Part shown: one piece after another, positions 1 through 8,927 of the stretch | Layout of the letters: the number at the start of each line of letters is the position of its first letter | Numbering within the stretch: the first letter of the stretch is position 1 | From: BJGV01 sp003230615 | GTDB lineage: Bacteria; Pseudomonadota; Gammaproteobacteria; Burkholderiales; Nitrosomonadaceae | Length of the DNA: 64,000 nucleotides | NCBI GenBank assembly: GCA_963663215.1 | Contig: OY760140.1 | Location: forward strand, 248,001-312,000 | Direction: 5' to 3' | The notes under the pieces: model-generated | The model's input: only the letters and a program-made list of their open reading frames with translations | The model's database searches: none | What the model was told of the DNA's origin: nothing | Made by a program: the position numbers and the translations under genes

Positions 1-2845
1 TGGCGGAAAAGTCTACATCAATTGCATCACTTTTACTATTTTTGATAGTAGAATTTTTGAGTGTTATCTGGCTATTTAATAGGTGGAGTGCATCTTCAGT
101 TTGATTATTTGATATATGTAGTTTATCAAATTGTATTTTGCTTTCAAATATTGAAACGCCACCAGTATAATTTCGATGATTGCATACAACTGTTTCTTCT
201 TGATAGCCCACATTTTCAATTATCAAACCACTTATGTTCTGGTCAGGGCTATTTTGAAAATGTATACCGCTCCATCCTTTACCTGTATCTCCTAAGATTA
301 ATTTTGCTTTCGAGTGGATAGCCAATTGCCCCCTTACCTCTAGGCAACCCTTCTTGCTAAAAGCAATCTCAAGTCTATCTGCTATTTTCCATGTATACCC
401 TTTTGGAATGATAATGGTGTCATTGATGGTGATTTCTGGGGGTGATAGTTTCCAGATTAAGATGTTGTCCTTGATAAGAAAGTACTTTTCTAACGGTGCT
501 GCTATATTGATAGATTTAGCAGGTGGTTCTATAGGCGGAAGCGCTAATCCATGAGAACCAATGTAATGCCCTATTCCCTTGTACTGAGGGATAAGATGTG
601 TGTATGTATTTTTTCTCGGTATCTTAAAATAGTGTATGCGTATCCTTTCATTACTTTTAATATCATTAATAAAGATATTAGTGAGTTTAAGCGATGGTGA
701 AAAAAAACCAGTTTCATATATATTTGAGGCCTCATGGAATATATTGTTTTGATCATCCTTTAACAATAATTTTCCTTTACATGTTGCCTTGCAATTTCTT
801 TGAACAAAAAATAGGTGGCCATATTTTTTTGTAAATCTTTGGTATAAAAATGTTAAAGATTGTGCGTCATAATTCTTGGTGAATATTTTTGAATTATCTT
901 TTGGTAGTTGTTTTAATAGACTGACATCATCAGCCCATTTCATTAAACGTTTATTTCTCCAGTGTAATTTGCTCAATTCTTTACAAGTTGGAAAAGTCAC
1001 TCCTTTGCTGGATTTTTGTATAGCATTTTGCAGGTAGCTGGCCGTATTCAAACATTTCTCATTGTGTAGAAACATACCTTTCCATTCTTCTTTAATAATT
1101 GCATTTTCAACAGTTACAATACTAGAGATGGCCTTTGAAATCTTTTTTTTGATTTCACCTTGTAAAGTTGTTACAGCTAGCAAAAAATTGGATTTTCGTT
1201 TCTTGGCTCGTTCCTGATGTGTTTTTCCGTACCAGTGATTTAGGCCGTTTAATAAATTTGCATCGGAGCTTTCTAAAAGAGATGTGTTTAATATGGGCGG
1301 AGTAAATGTCCACCAGAAGAAACCTTGTTGCTTATCTTTTTCTTCTGATTCTCTAAAAACGAAATAAGAAGCATATGTAGGAACATAGGGTCGCCATGAT
1401 GGAGTCAGCACTGATAGTGAAATTAATCCTGAAAAGAATGGGTGATTAACGAACAGGTTTGGTGATGAATTGGACATCGCCATGACACCAGAATTTATAT
1501 CTTTGAATAGTGGTGTAATGCAATTTTGTCGATTATTTACATGAAAGCGTGTGTCTGCCCCGAAGCCATGTAAGCCAACATAGTACATTCCGAACGAGAG
1601 GAGTTTTTCCATTTCACCCGGACAAATCTGTTTGGAAAAACTCAGAGTACCTGGAATCTGATTGATGTTTATAGGATAGCTAGTTTTTTTATATGAGCTT
1701 TTGGAAATAAACCAGGAATGGCCCCGATTAGCTATTAATGAGTTCATGTCAAAACCAAGAATTGGTCCCTGTATGCGTTGAGCATATTCAAAAAAGTGAG
1801 TATCAACATTTTCCCAAAGCTGTGAATAGCCCACAAATTTACCATTTAACAGAATACGTACAATATCCTGTCTATACATTGGCGGCAAAATATCACCAAT
1901 CAATTGCTCCAAAAACATATCTAGACCATCAGTTTTGGATGCCAAAGTGTAGAGTTTAAATCGGCGTAGTCCATAGGGTAATTCGCCTGCAACAACTTTC
2001 ACATCAAGGGATGGCAATACGTTGTTAGAAAAGTGTGCTTGATTGCGCCCAGAAAGTCTTAATTCAACAACGCTCCAATCACCATTTGGAGTTCGAACTC
2101 TAGCTTGAAGAGATTCTTTTAATGACGGTAAATAACGTTTAGACCAATCTCCTTTTGGCAAACTGGCCCAATTCAGTTTTCGTGCCATCCTTAGCTCATT
2201 TAACTTTGTGAGCTGACCTGGCAAGATGTCAATATGTATACTTTTAATGTTTTTTTGGACATATTCCTTAAATGAAAGATTACTTTGTTTATTGATTTCA
2301 AAATTAATTGTGACTTGTTGGAGACTGCTGCTATCAAATAGATGTTTTATCTTATATAAACCTGGTTGAAGATCAAATTCAACCTGAAAAACATTTTTTA
2401 TTAGTTTGCTATTTGAGTTTTTTGACGCATGGGAAAGCTGAAATAAATCATTGTAAATAAAAACTCGGGGGGTTCTTTTCTCATTTTTAGGAAAATTAAG
2501 AAAATATGAAAGAATCAACTTACCAGAATTTTGTAAATATATACGTGTGAACTCTGAAGTATTTGTGACATTACTCTTAAGTGTATCGGCTGGTTTCTTG
2601 TAGAGTACCGAGGTGGAGTTACTTTTGCCATCTAGGATCAGATCTACAGCAAATGGAGATAAACGATAAGGATCACTAGCAGCAAGTAGTGTCCCTAATT
2701 TGATATTTCTTACTTCATCTTTTGCTATGGAACTGTGCATTCCTAGCATTATAAATAAAGGGGTAGCGAACAAACTAATTATTAAAATAGCAGTCAATAA
2801 CAAGAAAATTCTCTTTTTCTCTATTTTTCTAGTGTCATTAAACAT
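1..2845 (-). CDS. CotH-like kinase-fold protein with beta-helix tail (partial, 3' end outside window)
   Basis: I translated this frame by hand: it stays open from an ATG at 2845 to the window edge, about 948 codons, so the C-terminus is missing. The start gives MFNDTRKIEKKRIF followed by one hydrophobic segment (about residues 14-34), suggesting a membrane-anchored protein facing the periplasm. It parallels the intact 1037-residue protein at 14598-17711 block by block: a SGRNQAHF segment, LPYGLRRFKLYT, an AQRIQGPILGFD segment, FKDINSG, then a tail with short repeated strands (GWSGIHF and similar) typical of a right-handed beta-helix. CotH proteins are atypical protein kinases. Here the metal-binding D-x-D of the paralogue (DLD) reads D449-I-N451, so activity may be altered or lost. 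No clear ribosome binding site was seen. The family assignment is by similarity to the intact paralogue, which is itself a recognition call. Confidence 0.7.
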   Translation of the reverse strand, partial: MFNDTRKIEKKRIFLLLTAILIISLFATPLFIMLGMHSSIAKDEVRNIKLGTLLAASDPYRLSPFAVDLILDGKSNSTSVLYKKPADTLKSNVTNTSEFTRIYLQNSGKLILSYFLNFPKNEKRTPRVFIYNDLFQLSHASKNSNSKLIKNVFQVEFDLQPGLYKIKHLFDSSSLQQVTINFEINKQSNLSFKEYVQKNIKSIHIDILPGQLTKLNELRMARKLNWASLPKGDWSKRYLPSLKESLQARVRTPNGDWSVVELRLSGRNQAHFSNNVLPSLDVKVVAGELPYGLRRFKLYTLASKTDGLDMFLEQLIGDILPPMYRQDIVRILLNGKFVGYSQLWENVDTHFFEYAQRIQGPILGFDMNSLIANRGHSWFISKSSYKKTSYPININQIPGTLSFSKQICPGEMEKLLSFGMYYVGLHGFGADTRFHVNNRQNCITPLFKDINSGVMAMSNSSPNLFVNHPFFSGLISLSVLTPSWRPYVPTYASYFVFRESEEKDKQQGFFWWTFTPPILNTSLLESSDANLLNGLNHWYGKTHQERAKKRKSNFLLAVTTLQGEIKKKISKAISSIVTVENAIIKEEWKGMFLHNEKCLNTASYLQNAIQKSSKGVTFPTCKELSKLHWRNKRLMKWADDVSLLKQLPKDNSKIFTKNYDAQSLTFLYQRFTKKYGHLFFVQRNCKATCKGKLLLKDDQNNIFHEASNIYETGFFSPSLKLTNIFINDIKSNERIRIHYFKIPRKNTYTHLIPQYKGIGHYIGSHGLALPPIEPPAKSINIAAPLEKYFLIKDNILIWKLSPPEITINDTIIIPKGYTWKIADRLEIAFSKKGCLEVRGQLAIHSKAKLILGDTGKGWSGIHFQNSPDQNISGLIIENVGYQEETVVCNHRNYTGGVSIFESKIQFDKLHISNNQTEDALHLLNSQITLKNSTIKNSKSDAIDVDFSA

Positions 2846-2884
2846 ATTTTTACAATGGACAGATCATTATAGACATGTTTTATG

Positions 2885-3058
2885 TTATTGTTTTAACATG
2901 TATTTGTTTTTGTAATTAGGATGGCTTGTAAAAACAAGCATATCGAAATTTAATGAAGCAATAGGCCACAAAGTACTCATGCCGACTGCAACAAGAATTA
3001 GAACTCCTAAAAAGACCAATAAATGGTTAACTCTAAGGATTGAAGTTGTGATAGTCAA
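2885..3058 (-). CDS. possible 57-residue single-pass membrane protein
   Basis: A short open frame that begins with TTG at 3058 and stops 39 bases before the CotH-like gene at 2845. The product has one strong hydrophobic stretch (VNHLLVFLGVLILVAVGM) followed by a polar tail. Its position just upstream of the CotH-like gene on the same strand fits either a small operon partner or the remains of a membrane gene. I see no homology and no good ribosome binding site. The rest of 2846-3560 shows nothing I can assign. Confidence 0.25.
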   Translation of the reverse strand: MTITTSILRVNHLLVFLGVLILVAVGMSTLWPIASLNFDMLVFTSHPNYKNKYMLKQ

Positions 3059-3560
3059 ATTTTATCTTTGTCCAAAATAAAATGATACTGAGCACGTCAA
3101 GTAGAATTGGTTTAAGCAAGTAGTATCAAATCCATGGATATACTTGAAGTACTATCACCGTTTATGACTGTATGAGGTATATCGTCTTACGTTCGATCAG
3201 ATTTTGAATGGGGAATCTGCTACAATCATTAAGGAGGCATCGGTTCTAATTAAATACTGGGGCTGTATCAATACAACTATAACTGGCTTCTCGGTGGTTC
3301 CAACTTCGTTTACTAGCTCTATTAACGAAATTCCCAAATGACACAGGTAACTTAACATCACAATTACGACATAAGTAACGTATATAAAATCCATATTTTG
3401 CAACCATAAAACTCAATTTTTACATTCTCATTAACGTTGGTATAAAAATTATGGGCCGGTCCTTTTGAAGTAAAAAAGTTTCTAATTAGTTATCGGCCTA
3501 GACACAAAAAAAGTACTGATTTCTATCATCTATGTAAATAACAAGACGCACCCAAAGCCT

Positions 3561-5468
3561 ATGTATATGTTTAAATACTATTTAAGTTTTTACCTTCCAT
3601 TTTTCGCATCTCTTGCTGTTATCTCATTTCTAGTTACTAAGTATTCTTTTCCACGCGAAAAATTAGTGACAAAAATTGTTGGATTGGCGGTTCACACTTT
3701 CGATTCATCTCCTAACGAAATCTCTAAATTTGCATTGATCCGTATTGGTTTCGGAATAGTTCTCACTATTAGAGGCTTTTATATTCTTTACTTCCTAAGC
3801 CCAAGTGATTTTATGGATTTAAATATATTGCTGGTGGCTTCACTAAATATGACGAGTGGCATCCTTTTGATACTTGGTTTTTTATCACAATATACCCTTC
3901 TCTACCTCATAATATTTCAATGGCATATTGGAGATCAAGTTCTTGGTACTGGTACACTGGCTAATGATGTGGGAGCAATGCTAGCAACATTATTATGTAT
4001 TACTAATTGTGGTAGATATATTTCAATTGATGGTGTATTGATGGACCGTGCCAAGTCACAGTGGTTTAACAAGTGGTTATTATATTACCAGTCATCACCA
4101 TCTAATGAATCACTGTCAACAGCGAAGCTGTTAGCTATATTTTCTTATTGGCTTGTGTGTTTATATTCATTATCAATACATATTAATGAACCAGCATGGA
4201 TGTCTGGAAATGCAGGTCCATGGCTTTTATCAAACAACTTCATGTCGGTATTTTATAAGGAATTCTCTATATTATTCTCAGCATCAGAGATAAGCGTGAT
4301 ATTTGCAAAGATTGGATTATGGGCGATGTTGCCATGGTATTTGTTAATTTTTCCATTTGTCATCCTTGGAGGTTGGTTTAGAAAATACATAGCAGTATGG
4401 GGAATTTTGTTTTTTATTCTAAGTACTTTTTTTCTTCAATTAGGATGGTTAGGTGAGATTGAATTCTTGTTATGGGCTGCACTATTTTGGACAAATAAAG
4501 GTATTTTAAATCCACAAGCTTTAGAAGTAGCGTTTGATGATAAATGTAATCTTTGTGATAGAACTGTTCAGTTTATCAAAGCTGCAGATATCTTTGAACG
4601 AGTTAAACTGCGTCCAGTTTCATTAAATAGTGATTGGTTGAAAGAAAAAGATATTCCGGAAAATAAAGCGCTCCTTGATCTATACGGATACGACGTAGGA
4701 AAAAAAGAAATTTCGAGTGGTTATAATTTTTATATCACTTTAGCTAAAAGCTTGGTTCTGTTATGGCCAGTTTATCCAATATTGATGGTGGGTAAATGGC
4801 TGAGGATTGGGCCGTTAATTTACCGTTGGATTGCATTACGGCGAAGAAAAATATTTGGAATTTGTAGAGTGCCAAGTAAAAAAAGGGGAATTAAAGTACT
4901 TCATGTGCAATCCAATGATATATTCCAAAAGAACACAGTAAATATTATAGCGCTACATATTATTTTTTTAAGCCTCTTTTATTTATTGGCAATACAAGCA
5001 CCATATATTGGGTATAAAGGTTTTGATACCCCTTTTTCAAAAGCAGCTCATATGTATGGCATTACCCCGATAAAGGTATTTAATTATCATGATTTAAAAT
5101 TAGCTGAAAATTGGTTTACGTTACATGTGACAAACAATCAAGGGGATGAAAAACTTGTTCCTTTGTTTAATTATGATGGATCAAGATTAGAATATCATGC
5201 ATCTGACAGAATATATTTTGGCAATACACTTCGTTTTCGTCGTCTGTCAATTGATAGTAAGGGTTGTTTGTTTGATGAAGTAAGCCATCAAATTAAATAT
5301 TTAGCAACAATTTATCTGCGAAAAAATAATCTTGAAAAAATAAACACAACATTTAAATATACACAATACTTTAAACCCATGGCAGCTGTGTCCTTACTAA
5401 ATAACAATAAATTTGCTGAAGAAGAAAAGCCATGGGTTAGGTGTCAAGAAGTATTTACAGCTCCTTGA
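3561..5468 (+). CDS. HTTM-domain membrane protein fused to a DCC1-like thiol-disulfide domain
   Basis: The 635-residue protein has three parts. Residues about 1-310 hold many membrane helices of the HTTM type (related to vitamin K-dependent gamma-carboxylase), for example the SKFALIRIGFGIVLTIRGF segment. At residues 325-440 there is a soluble DCC1-like (DUF393) domain opening with VAFDDKCNLCDRTVQF, whose C329-x-x-C332 pair is the family's redox motif. After about residue 455 come another hydrophobic helix and a roughly 150-residue polar tail with no recognised domain. HTTM and DCC domains are known as neighbours or fusions, so electron or thiol exchange coupled to a membrane carboxylase/oxidase-like step is plausible, but the substrate is unknown. 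It is the only plus-strand gene among minus-strand surface genes. No clear Shine-Dalgarno sequence; a second ATG is two codons in. Confidence 0.75.
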   Translation: MYMFKYYLSFYLPFFASLAVISFLVTKYSFPREKLVTKIVGLAVHTFDSSPNEISKFALIRIGFGIVLTIRGFYILYFLSPSDFMDLNILLVASLNMTSGILLILGFLSQYTLLYLIIFQWHIGDQVLGTGTLANDVGAMLATLLCITNCGRYISIDGVLMDRAKSQWFNKWLLYYQSSPSNESLSTAKLLAIFSYWLVCLYSLSIHINEPAWMSGNAGPWLLSNNFMSVFYKEFSILFSASEISVIFAKIGLWAMLPWYLLIFPFVILGGWFRKYIAVWGILFFILSTFFLQLGWLGEIEFLLWAALFWTNKGILNPQALEVAFDDKCNLCDRTVQFIKAADIFERVKLRPVSLNSDWLKEKDIPENKALLDLYGYDVGKKEISSGYNFYITLAKSLVLLWPVYPILMVGKWLRIGPLIYRWIALRRRKIFGICRVPSKKRGIKVLHVQSNDIFQKNTVNIIALHIIFLSLFYLLAIQAPYIGYKGFDTPFSKAAHMYGITPIKVFNYHDLKLAENWFTLHVTNNQGDEKLVPLFNYDGSRLEYHASDRIYFGNTLRFRRLSIDSKGCLFDEVSHQIKYLATIYLRKNNLEKINTTFKYTQYFKPMAAVSLLNNNKFAEEEKPWVRCQEVFTAP

Positions 5469-5630
5469 GCTTTTCATACTACTAGTATTTATATTTATAA
5501 ATATAAATTAAAATAAAGAAATATTATAAATTCTCAGTAATAATTTATTGAAGGGCCGCGAATTAATAACAATAGCGTTTTGAACATAGAATGAATAATT
5601 TCACATTGATTTGTATTTATAGGGACATCT

Positions 5631-5740
5631 AGAAACAACTGATTTAGGCTTATTTGGGAATCCTATTGCTCACCCTTTTCTAAGGCTTCTTTTGTATTGC
5701 AGGATTTGTTTAAAGTGCAAATTAAGTGCGGCAAATATAC
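5631..5740 (+). pseudogene. possible remnant of aroE (shikimate dehydrogenase N-terminus)
   Basis: In the 318-base gap between two genes, the plus strand reads TTDLGLFGNPIAH, close to the N-terminal substrate-binding signature of shikimate dehydrogenases (FGNPIAHSKSP). After a one-base shift it continues SKASFVLQDLFKVQ, matching the expected next helix, and then runs into stops. Only some 35 residues are recognisable, so this is a fragment from an old deletion or a chance match. The call rests on motif memory alone. Confidence 0.35.
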
Positions 5741-5786
5741 CTGAACATAGTATTGCCTTTACAACTAAAAAGTTCACCGCCATAAA

Positions 5787-6935
5787 TCAACATTGAAGAT
5801 TGACTGCTTTCTTGAGAACATCAACTATTTTTTGTTGCTGCTGCTTAGTTAAACCTACCCAAAGGGGTAGACGAACCAAGCGCTCAGATTGATCGATTGT
5901 CACAGTAAGAGAACCGTGTACTCGTCCATAACGTTGTCCAGCAGGCGATGAGTGCAGCGGTACATAGTGAAAAACAGGCCAGATATCGTTGCGATTGAAC
6001 GTGTCTAGTAAATTCTGCCGATCGATCTCAGGAGCAAGTATCACGTAGTACATGTGCGCATTATGCTGACAGCCATCTGGTACGATGGGGCGACGAATAG
6101 TGCCCTTAGATTCTAAGGGTTCGAGAAACTCATGGTAACGCTGCCAGATATCCAAGCGATCCTGTGTGATGCGATCAGCTTCTTCAAGTTGCGCCCAAAG
6201 GAAAGCGGCTATCAACTCCCCAGGCAAATATGAAGAACCCACTTCCTGCCATGTGTATTTGTCCACCTCCCCCCGGTTAAAACGACTGCGATCGGTGCCT
6301 TTGTCCCGAATTATTTCAGCTCGCAAGGTCAAATCTGGGTCGTTCACCAATAACGCTCCACCCTCGCCTGAGATCACATTCTTTGTCTCATGAAAACTAT
6401 AAGCACCAATCTGACCGATGCTACCCAATGCGTGTCCCTTATAACTTGCCAATGCACCCTGAGCGCTATCTTCCACCACTTTCAGATTATAACGCTTAGC
6501 AATTGACATGATCGTATCCATTTCACAGGCCACACCAGCGTAGTGAATAGGAGCAATCACACGAGTACGAGGCGTAATTGCAGCCTCAATCAAGCGCTCA
6601 TCCAAGTTCATCGTATCTTCCCTGATATCAACAAATACTGGCACGCCTCCCCTCAATACAAATGCATTTGCGGTGGACACAAATGTGTAGGAAGGCATGA
6701 TGATCTCGTCGCCTGGATGAATGTCCAACAACATGGCCGCTATTTCGAGAGCAGCGGTACACGAGTGGGTCAGCAAGGCCTTGCTACAACCTGTACGATT
6801 TTCTAGCCACCCATGGCAATACCTTGTAAACGGACCATCGCCAGCCAGGAATCCATTGGAATGAGCCTGGGCAATGTAATGCAGTTCCTTACCCGTCATG
6901 TGTGGCCAGTTAAATGGAATAAATGTTTCTTTCAT
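5787..6935 (-). CDS. wecE: dTDP-4-amino-4,6-dideoxygalactose transaminase (WecE/RffA type)
   Basis: A PLP-dependent DegT/DnrJ/EryC1-family sugar aminotransferase. WecE converts dTDP-4-keto-6-deoxyglucose to dTDP-4-amino-4,6-dideoxygalactose using glutamate. The protein follows E. coli WecE closely along its length: GDGPFTRYCHGWLE, LLTHSCTAALEIAAMLLDI, PSYTFVSTANAFVLRGG, APIHYAGVACEMDTIM, and the PLP-binding lysine in SFHETKN (K185 from the start used, near K181 of E. coli). I chose the ATG at 6935 because the protein then begins MKETFIPFNWP, matching the family; an upstream extension to 7004 is basic and unlike the family. A GGAGGAG run lies about 18 bases upstream, rather far. It is the last gene of the block and supplies the amino sugar presumably acylated by the NeuD-like enzyme at 9848. 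Confidence 0.88.
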   Translation of the reverse strand: MKETFIPFNWPHMTGKELHYIAQAHSNGFLAGDGPFTRYCHGWLENRTGCSKALLTHSCTAALEIAAMLLDIHPGDEIIMPSYTFVSTANAFVLRGGVPVFVDIREDTMNLDERLIEAAITPRTRVIAPIHYAGVACEMDTIMSIAKRYNLKVVEDSAQGALASYKGHALGSIGQIGAYSFHETKNVISGEGGALLVNDPDLTLRAEIIRDKGTDRSRFNRGEVDKYTWQEVGSSYLPGELIAAFLWAQLEEADRITQDRLDIWQRYHEFLEPLESKGTIRRPIVPDGCQHNAHMYYVILAPEIDRQNLLDTFNRNDIWPVFHYVPLHSSPAGQRYGRVHGSLTVTIDQSERLVRLPLWVGLTKQQQQKIVDVLKKAVNLQC

Positions 6936-7041
6936 TTTGTTGATATTTTTTCTCCTCCTGGGTGTTTTTTTGCTAGGCCTTGAATACCCAGGTAACGCAA
7001 ACAAGATCAGCTAGAAAACGTTTATAAGCTGAATATAGCAG

Positions 7042-7917
7042 CTAAATCTTCCTTGCAACAACCAGCCTAGATCCACCAACAGGAAACGACACACCGAATC
7101 GAATCAACAGCACCTCGAAATGGAGGCAATATTCGAGAAAACGATTCAATACCGGATTGATTTTAAGCTCTGAGTCTGCATCAAGGTTTTCTATGCTCTT
7201 ACCGCGCTGCAGCAACCTGGAGAGAAACATCAGGGGCAGCAAAGTTGTTACAAACGAAGTACTACGAATTATCTCAAAACCTGCGCGGCTCACTTTTTCA
7301 TGCAGTCCACGAGCGGTGTAGCGACGCACATGGCAGGAATATTCATCAACCGGACTCCAGAGCGAAGGGTGTTGTGGAACCGTAAGCATGAGGAGGCCAT
7401 GGGACTTTAAAGCTTGATGCATCTGTTGCAGCACGGCTTCATCTTCCTGAATATGCTCAATCACATCGAATGCACCAATGGCGTCAAATTCTGCAACATA
7501 GGGAATCTGTCTTGCGTCCATCTGCAAGAATTTTGCGCCACCATCGATTCTTTCTGCAGCAAATGCAAGCCCTTCTGGGAAGATTTCGCTGCCGACAAGT
7601 TGGATCGAAGGAAGAGCATGAGCAATACCTTCAAGCACAAATCCAGTACCGCATCCTACTTCCATAAATTTATTGACATTAGAGCCGTAATACTTTAGCG
7701 TCCAGATCAACAATCTATTCCGCGCTCGGAACCAGAAATTCTTAGCTTCCAGCGCTGCTAATAATGAAAATGAAGAAGGAAGCATTCCTGTGCCATATTC
7801 AGGAGGATTCAAAACAAAAGTCGGTATGCCGTTTCTCATAGTTGGCTGCCAATGACAACTTGGGCACTTCCAATTAGGCGCACTAAACTCAAGACCACAG
7901 CTAATACAACGCTTCAC
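7042..7917 (-). CDS. class I SAM-dependent methyltransferase with N-terminal zinc ribbon
   Basis: The 291-residue protein opens with a four-cysteine zinc knuckle (C4, C7, C18, C21). A SAM-binding Rossmann domain follows, with motif I MEVGCGTGFVLEG, an acidic segment MDARQIPYV and the post-I region FDAIGAFDVIEHIQEDE. The C-terminal part contains PQHPSLWSPVDEYSCHVRRYTARGL, common in methyltransferases of polysaccharide loci. The likely substrate is a nucleotide sugar or glycan; the sequence does not decide which. The ATG overlaps the stop of the preceding GtrA-like gene by 4 bases, so the two were once translationally coupled. Confidence 0.78.
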   Translation of the reverse strand: MKRCISCGLEFSAPNWKCPSCHWQPTMRNGIPTFVLNPPEYGTGMLPSSFSLLAALEAKNFWFRARNRLLIWTLKYYGSNVNKFMEVGCGTGFVLEGIAHALPSIQLVGSEIFPEGLAFAAERIDGGAKFLQMDARQIPYVAEFDAIGAFDVIEHIQEDEAVLQQMHQALKSHGLLMLTVPQHPSLWSPVDEYSCHVRRYTARGLHEKVSRAGFEIIRSTSFVTTLLPLMFLSRLLQRGKSIENLDADSELKINPVLNRFLEYCLHFEVLLIRFGVSFPVGGSRLVVARKI

Positions 7918-8323
7918 AAGACGCGCTCGATTACTGGAGAGATTACCTGTGTGCGAAAAACCCAGTACCTTTGGGCTACAAAAAGTAGTAGTGCAATTGG
8001 AACTAATGCTACAGCTTGAACGACCAGATGGGAGAAACCTAAATAACTATTGAAATAGGCTAGTAAAATTACATTCAAAATATAACTGCCACAATAAACA
8101 ATTAAATACTTCTTAGCTGAAACAGCTAGATGACCATGATGGCCAAATGACCAAGCTTTGTTAAAATAAAAGTTAGACAAATATAGATTAGGTAAAAGAT
8201 GCTGATTGTAAGTATTGGACTAACCCCAAGAGACGTAACCAATGTATAGAGCAAAAATCCAGCAACATTAGTAAATGATCCAACAATAACATAGCGAATA
8301 AATTGCTTTTTAAGTGAGTGCAT
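7914..8323 (-). pseudogene. GtrA-family membrane protein, frameshifted
   Basis: Two overlapping minus-strand frames together make one GtrA-like protein of about 130 residues. The first (start 8323) gives MHSLKKQFIRYVIVGSFTNV and two helices. The second (ending 7914) gives NFYFNKAWSFG, the conserved N-F-x-x-N-(K/R)-x-W-x-F stretch, and two more helices ending QRYWVFRT. The shift lies at about 8150-8185 in T-rich sequence, so it may be a true mutation or a read error. GtrA proteins are four-helix proteins that move polyprenyl-linked sugars across the membrane with a GtrB-type glycosyltransferase. The adjacent GT2 gene is broken too, which favours real decay. Confidence 0.75.
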
Positions 8324-8334
8324 ATGCCAAATAA

Positions 8335-8815
8335 TTAATCTCTATTGTATTCATTTCTGATTATTGAATAAAGTCGCTGCTTCGTTTCGATGAATATTCT
8401 CGATATGTAAAGCCCTATTATACCTATACAAACAAGTAAAATACCCCCAAGTAGCCAAACAGAAACCAGAATGGAAGCCCAGTCCTCAAGTACTGTTCTG
8501 GTAAGCTCCTAAACTATTAGATCCAACGGTACTAAGGCAGATAAAACAAAGATAGACACACCAAGAAAGAAAACAAAATACAGAGACCTTTCACTAAATA
8601 AAGTTATTGAATCTAATATCGCAGCAAGCCTTTGTATGGGTGAGTAATTAGATCCATCTCGAAGATTCTTTTTAAATTGGAACCCTACTTGTTTATATCC
8701 TGTTAACTCTCATAAAACAAGCTTCCTTCATGTGCAAATATCAACTTAAGGTCTCCAAGATTAGACCCCTATTCCATATAAAAGTGTCATGTGATCTTCG
8801 ATGTGCCACTAAGAC
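8335..8815 (-). pseudogene. GtrB/DPM1-like family 2 glycosyltransferase, C-terminal remnant
   Basis: Reading the minus strand by hand recovers pieces of a bactoprenol glucosyltransferase-type enzyme: DTFIWNRGLIL, then after a shift GDLKLIFAHEGSLFYES, then after another shift GYKQVGFQFKKNLRDG and a membrane helix. An in-frame TAG follows LVPLDLIV, and the same frame continues ELTRTVLEDWASILVSVWLLGG into a second helix ending IGLYISRIFIETKQR. The catalytic N-terminal half is absent; the rest, up to the next gene at 8928, is unreadable. It lies directly upstream of the frameshifted GtrA gene, its usual partner, so the pair appears to have decayed together. Confidence 0.65.
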
Positions 8816-8927
8816 AGGTGACCAATAAATAAACTATATAACTAACGAAGTTGATCGTAATCCCAACGATGGTATAGTGAAACAGTTGTGTATAACTGAT
8901 CTCAGTCTCTCGAAACCAAGAAGTGAA

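Noticed and set aside
571..756. Minus-strand ORF of 61 residues and similar short frames at 61-321, 354-554, 1738-1959
   Set aside because: They overlap the long open CotH-like frame of 1-2845 in other frames and show no independent signals.
3197..3403. Minus-strand 68-residue ORF
   Set aside because: No ribosome binding site, motif or neighbour supports it; the surrounding DNA looks noncoding.
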